A stretch of DNA of 17,232 nucleotides from JAWOFN01 sp046497505 [NCBI: bacterium] (GTDB lineage Bacteria > Blakebacterota > Blakebacteria > Blakebacterales), in assembly GCA_046497505.1 (NCBI GenBank), contig JAWOFN010000004.1, positions 1 to 17,232 of the forward strand, read 5' to 3'. The notes under the pieces were generated by a model. That model was not told the DNA's origin. It made no database searches and saw nothing but the letters and a program-made list of their open reading frames with translations. Shown piece after piece: positions 13,970 to 17,232 of the stretch (the stretch's first letter is position 1; each line of letters begins with the position of its first letter). Both the position numbers and the translations under genes were made by a program.

Positions 13970-14885
13970 CGTTCCCTCGCTGGTTCAGGCTCATCCCGCG
14001 GGCCATCCGGTCCGCGGCGCGACGTACCACTCCTTCGCTCAGATCGCCCGCTCGGATGAGACGGCGGAGTTCCCTCCGTGTCTCGACACTCGCGCGGGGT
14101 CTGCTCCCGCCCGTGGGGTCGAGGGCGGTGACCTCGGGAGATCCCGGGTCCCCGACGATACGGACCATACGCCGTATCGACTCCCGATGGAAGCGCTCCA
14201 TGGGAGGACCGGTGAGGGGCCACCGCGCGTACTGTTCGACCCGGGTGATCAGACGGTACCACCGATCGAGCCGGTAGGAGGCCAGCTGGCTCTCGAATAG
14301 GACCCGATTGACCTCGAAGGAGAAGAGGGGGGGCCGCAGCACCTCTTCGAGGAGGGTCCTGTTCTCCTCACTCGCCTCGGCCACCCGTATCTCCACCTGG
14401 TCCCACCAGGTCCTCTTCAGCAGACCGTCCGCCCGCAGCTCCCAATAGAGGTGACCGAACTGCTCGGGCATCCTGCTCAGCATGAGACTGCGGGGCACGA
14501 AGTGACCGTGGGCCACCGTGTCGGCGGCCAGGTGGCCCAGATATCCCAGGGCGAACACACGCTGCCGGTCCGTTGCAGCCCGGTCGAGGAGTTCCTGTGC
14601 CACCGGCCAGGCATGACAGTGCGCCGCCGCCTCGGCGAAGCGCTTCCCCACCACCACGTCGGCCCAGACGCTCCCTTCATAGAAATCGGAGCGATAGCTG
14701 CGGAGCAGGTCCAGGACAGCGGGAGCCAGGCCCGCGGCCCCCGCCAGCAGGGAACCGGAGAGGAAGATATGGGTGGCAGGGCCCCAGGCCAGGCTCTCAG
14801 CCGGGGTTACGGCCAGCCACCAGGTCGCGAGGAGGGCGGCAGCTATGATTCGTCGGCTGGACATGAGAGAGCGCAGTCTAAGCAT
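13959..14885 (-). CDS. Exported zinc-dependent phospholipase C / S1-P1 nuclease-like enzyme
   Basis: 308 residues from ATG 14885; ATG 14864 is an alternative with no ribosome site. A signal peptide ends ESLA, so the mature chain would begin with Trp34 in WGPATH. In the PLC/S1-P1 superfamily an N-terminal Trp itself binds zinc. The other ligands can be followed: His39, Asp76 (VWADVV), His89/His91 (HCHAW), His118 and Asp122 with His128 (GHLAADTVAHGHF), and His145-x3-Glu149 (HLYWE). This is a complete set for a trinuclear zinc site cleaving phosphodiester bonds, either in phospholipid or in single-stranded nucleic acid. Motif spacing suggests the zinc-PLC side (PF00882-like), but the substrate is open. 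After about residue 160 a long helical region follows, without a family I can name. It sits between the CNNM genes and the lipoprotein. Confidence 0.82.
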   Translation of the reverse strand: MLRLRSLMSSRRIIAAALLATWWLAVTPAESLAWGPATHIFLSGSLLAGAAGLAPAVLDLLRSYRSDFYEGSVWADVVVGKRFAEAAAHCHAWPVAQELLDRAATDRQRVFALGYLGHLAADTVAHGHFVPRSLMLSRMPEQFGHLYWELRADGLLKRTWWDQVEIRVAEASEENRTLLEEVLRPPLFSFEVNRVLFESQLASYRLDRWYRLITRVEQYARWPLTGPPMERFHRESIRRMVRIVGDPGSPEVTALDPTGGSRPRASVETRRELRRLIRAGDLSEGVVRRAADRMARGMSLNQRGNDAA

Positions 14886-14914
14886 CCCGTCGACCTTCCG
14901 CAAGCGGAGCGCCG

Positions 14915-16177
14915 TCAGGAGGGGCGGAGGGAGGCCCCGTCGGTCCTGCGCCTGCGGACCCGGAGACGCGCGATCCTCCGGGGGGTGGCGTCCAACACCT
15001 CGAACTCCCACTTCCCGAACGTGTGGATCTCCCCCGGTTCCGGAATCCTCCCGAAAGCGTCGGTGAGGTATCCGCCCAGGGTCTCATAGTCCCCCTCCGG
15101 GAGGGAGACCCCCACCCGCCGTTCCAGTTCGTCCAAAGCGAGACGGGCATCCACGATGCTCCACTCCTCCCCCCCGGTGGCGGAGGGGGGCTCGACCCGG
15201 TCGAACTCGTCCCGGATCTCTCCCACGATCTTCTCCAGGGCGTCCTCCAGGGTCACGATGCCCGAGGCACCGCCGAACTCGTCCACGACCACCGCCTGGT
15301 GCATCCTGCTCTGTTTCATCTCGAGGAGCAGCTGCTGGAGACCCTTGGTCTCCGGGACGTAGTAGGCAGGGTGCATCATCTCGCCCACCGTGCTCGGGAC
15401 GGGGGGGTCGAGCAGGTCGAACACGTAGAGCATGCCCACGATGTTGTCGATGCGGTCGCGGTAGATGGGCACCCTGGAATGCCCACGCTCGGTGATGCTC
15501 ACCAGCGCCTCGTCCAGCGGGGTGTTCTCCTCCAGGGCGAACACCTCCACGAGGGGGACCATCACCGTCTTCACCCGGGTCTCGGAGAGGGAGAAGGTCC
15601 TGTGGATCATCTTCCGTCCCTCCGACCGGAGGAGCCCCAGACGCTCACCCTCGGAGAGGAGGAGCTGGATCTCCTCCCGGGTCACCAGCTGGGTCTGGCG
15701 GTCGGCACCGGCACCGACGGCCTTCAGGGCGGCCACCGTGAACCACTCGGAGAGCCGGATCAGAGGGGTGAGCAGCCTGTAGGCCAGGTCGAGGGGAACG
15801 GCGATGCGGAGGATGATCCCGTCCGCATACTGCCGGAAGAGCGTCTTGGGGAAGATCTCGCCGAACACCAGGATGAGGGGTGTGATGACCGCCGTGGCGA
15901 CCACCGCTCCCTGTCCCTCCATGAGGATGCTGAACAGACCTGTGGCCGCCGCCGCGGTGGCCACGTTGAAGAAGTTGGTCCCCAGGAGGGTGGTGGTGAC
16001 CACCTTCCGCGGGGACTCCAGGAGACGGAGCACCGTCCCGGCCGACCGGTCCCCGTCCCTGGCCAGATGATGGATCCGGAGCCGGTTGCTGGAGATGATG
16101 GCGATCTCGGCCCCGGAGAAGAACGCCGAGCCGGCGATCCCCACGACGATGATGGCCAGCAGGAGGGCCGCGCTCAC
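14915..16177 (-). CDS. CNNM/CorC (HlyC, TlyC) family transporter, second of a tandem pair
   Basis: 420 residues from GTG 16177, which overlaps the upstream TGA and has GGAGG five bases upstream; ATG 16189 is four codons earlier. The N-terminal membrane CNNM (DUF21) domain begins AFFSGAEIA (about 18-26) and includes LLGTNFFNV and GEIFPK (106-111). A CBS pair at about 195-325 ends in VVDEFGGASGIVTLEDALEKIVGEI. The C-terminal CorC_HlyC domain at about 340-415 contains LGGYLTDAFGRIPEPGE. CNNM/CorC proteins mediate or regulate Mg2+ (and Co2+) efflux at the inner membrane, with ATP-Mg binding to the CBS module. The old hemolysin name is historical. The two paralogues are translationally coupled and probably form a heterodimer. 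Confidence 0.92.
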   Translation of the reverse strand: MSAALLLAIIVVGIAGSAFFSGAEIAIISSNRLRIHHLARDGDRSAGTVLRLLESPRKVVTTTLLGTNFFNVATAAAATGLFSILMEGQGAVVATAVITPLILVFGEIFPKTLFRQYADGIILRIAVPLDLAYRLLTPLIRLSEWFTVAALKAVGAGADRQTQLVTREEIQLLLSEGERLGLLRSEGRKMIHRTFSLSETRVKTVMVPLVEVFALEENTPLDEALVSITERGHSRVPIYRDRIDNIVGMLYVFDLLDPPVPSTVGEMMHPAYYVPETKGLQQLLLEMKQSRMHQAVVVDEFGGASGIVTLEDALEKIVGEIRDEFDRVEPPSATGGEEWSIVDARLALDELERRVGVSLPEGDYETLGGYLTDAFGRIPEPGEIHTFGKWEFEVLDATPRRIARLRVRRRRTDGASLRPS

Positions 16178-17232
16178 CGCGTCCTCCATTCCGCCCGCAG
16201 CCAGAGGACCCGGGCGGGTCCTGCCGCCAGCACGTGGACACGGAAGGGGGGGACGGTGACGGTCTCCCCTGCCATGGGGATGCGCCCCAGGCGGTTCACC
16301 AGCCACCCGCCCACCGTCTCGGCGTGCGGGTCCTCCAGCGTGAAGCCGGTCGCCCCGGCGAACTCCTCCAGGTCCCATCCGGCGAAGACCACCGCTACGC
16401 CCGGAGCCAGCATCTTGAAGGGTGACTCCTCTTCGTCCCGGCTGTCCGCTATGTCTCCGACGATCTCCTCCAGGAGGTCCTCCATGGTGACGACCCCCTC
16501 CACCGACCCGTACTCGTCGATGACCAGGGCGAAGTGCAGACCCTCTCGGCGGAACACCCTGAGGAGTTCCAGGACCTTCATGCTCTCGGGGATGAAGAAG
16601 GGCTCCCGGATCAGGTCCTCCAGGGCGGGCCGTCCCCCCCCCCGGGCCCGGACGGCCAGGTAGTCCTTGGCATACAGCACCCCCACCACGTGGTCCAGGT
16701 CACCCGAGACCACGGGCAGGCGGGAGAAGCCTGTCTCCTGAAAGGCCTCCACCCACTCATCCATCTCCGTCCCGGTCTCCAGGCTCTCCACATCCACCCG
16801 CGGGGTCATGACCTCCCCCACCGTCCGCTCCTCCATCTCCAGGATGTTGTTGATGATCTCCCTCTCGAAAGCATCCACCACCCCCTCGTAGTGGCCCAGT
16901 TCCACAGCGGTTGCCAGCTCCCTGCTCGAGAGCTTGGGGGCGGCCAGCCCTCCATGGCGGAAGGGCCTGGTCAGCACGCCGCTGATCCACTCCAGGAGGG
17001 CCCGCAGCGGTCGGATGAGGGTGGTGAAGGCGGCCAGGGGCCCGGAGACCGCCGGGCCCAGCTGCTCAGAGCGCTCGATGGCGAAGGACTTGGGGAGGAT
17101 CTCCCCCACCAGCAGGAGGAGGGCGGTCATGAGCAGGGTGGCCCACAGCACGCCCTCCTGCACCGCCCGGGGGTTCCCTGTGGCGCTCAGGATGCTGATG
17201 GCGGTGGCGGTGGCGAGGCTGGCACTCCCCAC
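16174..17232 (-). CDS. CNNM/CorC family transporter, first of the pair (5' end outside window)
   Basis: The final 352 codons of a gene whose start lies beyond 17232; the apparent GTG at the edge is not a real start. Residues 1-90 of the fragment are the end of the CNNM membrane domain (GEILPKS at 43-49). An amphipathic linker follows (LGHYEGVVDAFEREIINNILEME), then a CBS pair from MTPRVDVESLE (about 142) to VIDEYGSVEGVVTMEDLLEEIVGD. The CorC_HlyC domain at the end contains VGGWLVNRLGRIP. Its role should match that of the following paralogue. It is missing roughly the first 70-90 residues. Its stop overlaps the downstream start. Confidence 0.92.
   Translation of the reverse strand: MGSASLATATAISILSATGNPRAVQEGVLWATLLMTALLLLVGEILPKSFAIERSEQLGPAVSGPLAAFTTLIRPLRALLEWISGVLTRPFRHGGLAAPKLSSRELATAVELGHYEGVVDAFEREIINNILEMEERTVGEVMTPRVDVESLETGTEMDEWVEAFQETGFSRLPVVSGDLDHVVGVLYAKDYLAVRARGGGRPALEDLIREPFFIPESMKVLELLRVFRREGLHFALVIDEYGSVEGVVTMEDLLEEIVGDIADSRDEEESPFKMLAPGVAVVFAGWDLEEFAGATGFTLEDPHAETVGGWLVNRLGRIPMAGETVTVPPFRVHVLAAGPARVLWLRAEWRTR

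Noticed and set aside
15023-16663. Long + strand open frame opposite the CNNM genes
   Set aside because: Antisense to strongly recognised CBS and CorC domains and without any motif.
1-17232. tRNA, rRNA, CRISPR, IS ends or integrase
   Set aside because: No cloverleaf, regular repeat-spacer array, transposase motif or terminal repeat seen on reading both strands.

Overview
The window is GC-rich (clearly above 60% G+C by eye), densely packed bacterial DNA from a diderm. Signs of an outer membrane are the aromatic-terminated beta-barrel tail at the left edge, a lipoprotein, several signal peptides and a barrel-like secreted protein. The Gly/Arg/Glu-rich proteome, frequent GTG starts and a large S9 peptidase with an acidic insert would fit Gemmatimonadota or a related phylum. 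That placement is an inference, because no rRNA or tRNA is present. I see no IS element, integrase, phage gene or CRISPR array.

Layout. On the + strand are the last 38 codons of an outer-membrane beta-barrel protein (1-117) and a secreted S9-family serine peptidase (742-3516). A small minus-strand DCC-family protein (239-598) lies between them, convergent with the first and divergent from the second. Everything from 17232 down to 3729 is on the minus strand and forms three blocks. Block A (17232-12354) starts with two overlapping CNNM/CorC-type transporters, the first cut by the window edge. It continues with a zinc-dependent phospholipase C/S1-P1 nuclease-like exported enzyme, a small lipoprotein, a thioredoxin-fold-like protein without CxxC, and an exported barrel-like protein of unknown function. 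Several of these overlap at start/stop codons. Block B (12280-10082) is a single-gene unit for a Zn/Cd/Pb-type P1B-2 ATPase, with a good sigma70-like promoter whose -10 is overlapped by an inverted repeat. Block C (about 9956-3729) is a GNAT acetyltransferase, FeoB, an 8-cysteine zinc-ribbon protein, a DtxR-like protein with a C-terminal FeoA domain, a decayed C-terminal fragment of an ABC-3 metal permease, then KtrB and KtrA.

How the genes fit together. The 13.5 kb minus-strand stretch is largely an ion-homeostasis island: divalent cation/Mg-type CNNM proteins, zinc/cadmium efflux, ferrous iron uptake with its own metalloregulator, the relic of a Mn/Zn ABC importer, and K+ uptake. The most unusual part is the translationally coupled GNAT-FeoB-zinc ribbon-DtxR/FeoA cassette. 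There the FeoA domain exists only as the tail of a DtxR-like regulator whose metal site and DNA-binding region deviate from the textbook protein. The second is the pair of coupled unknown genes at 12354-13561. These are leads rather than demonstrated new systems.
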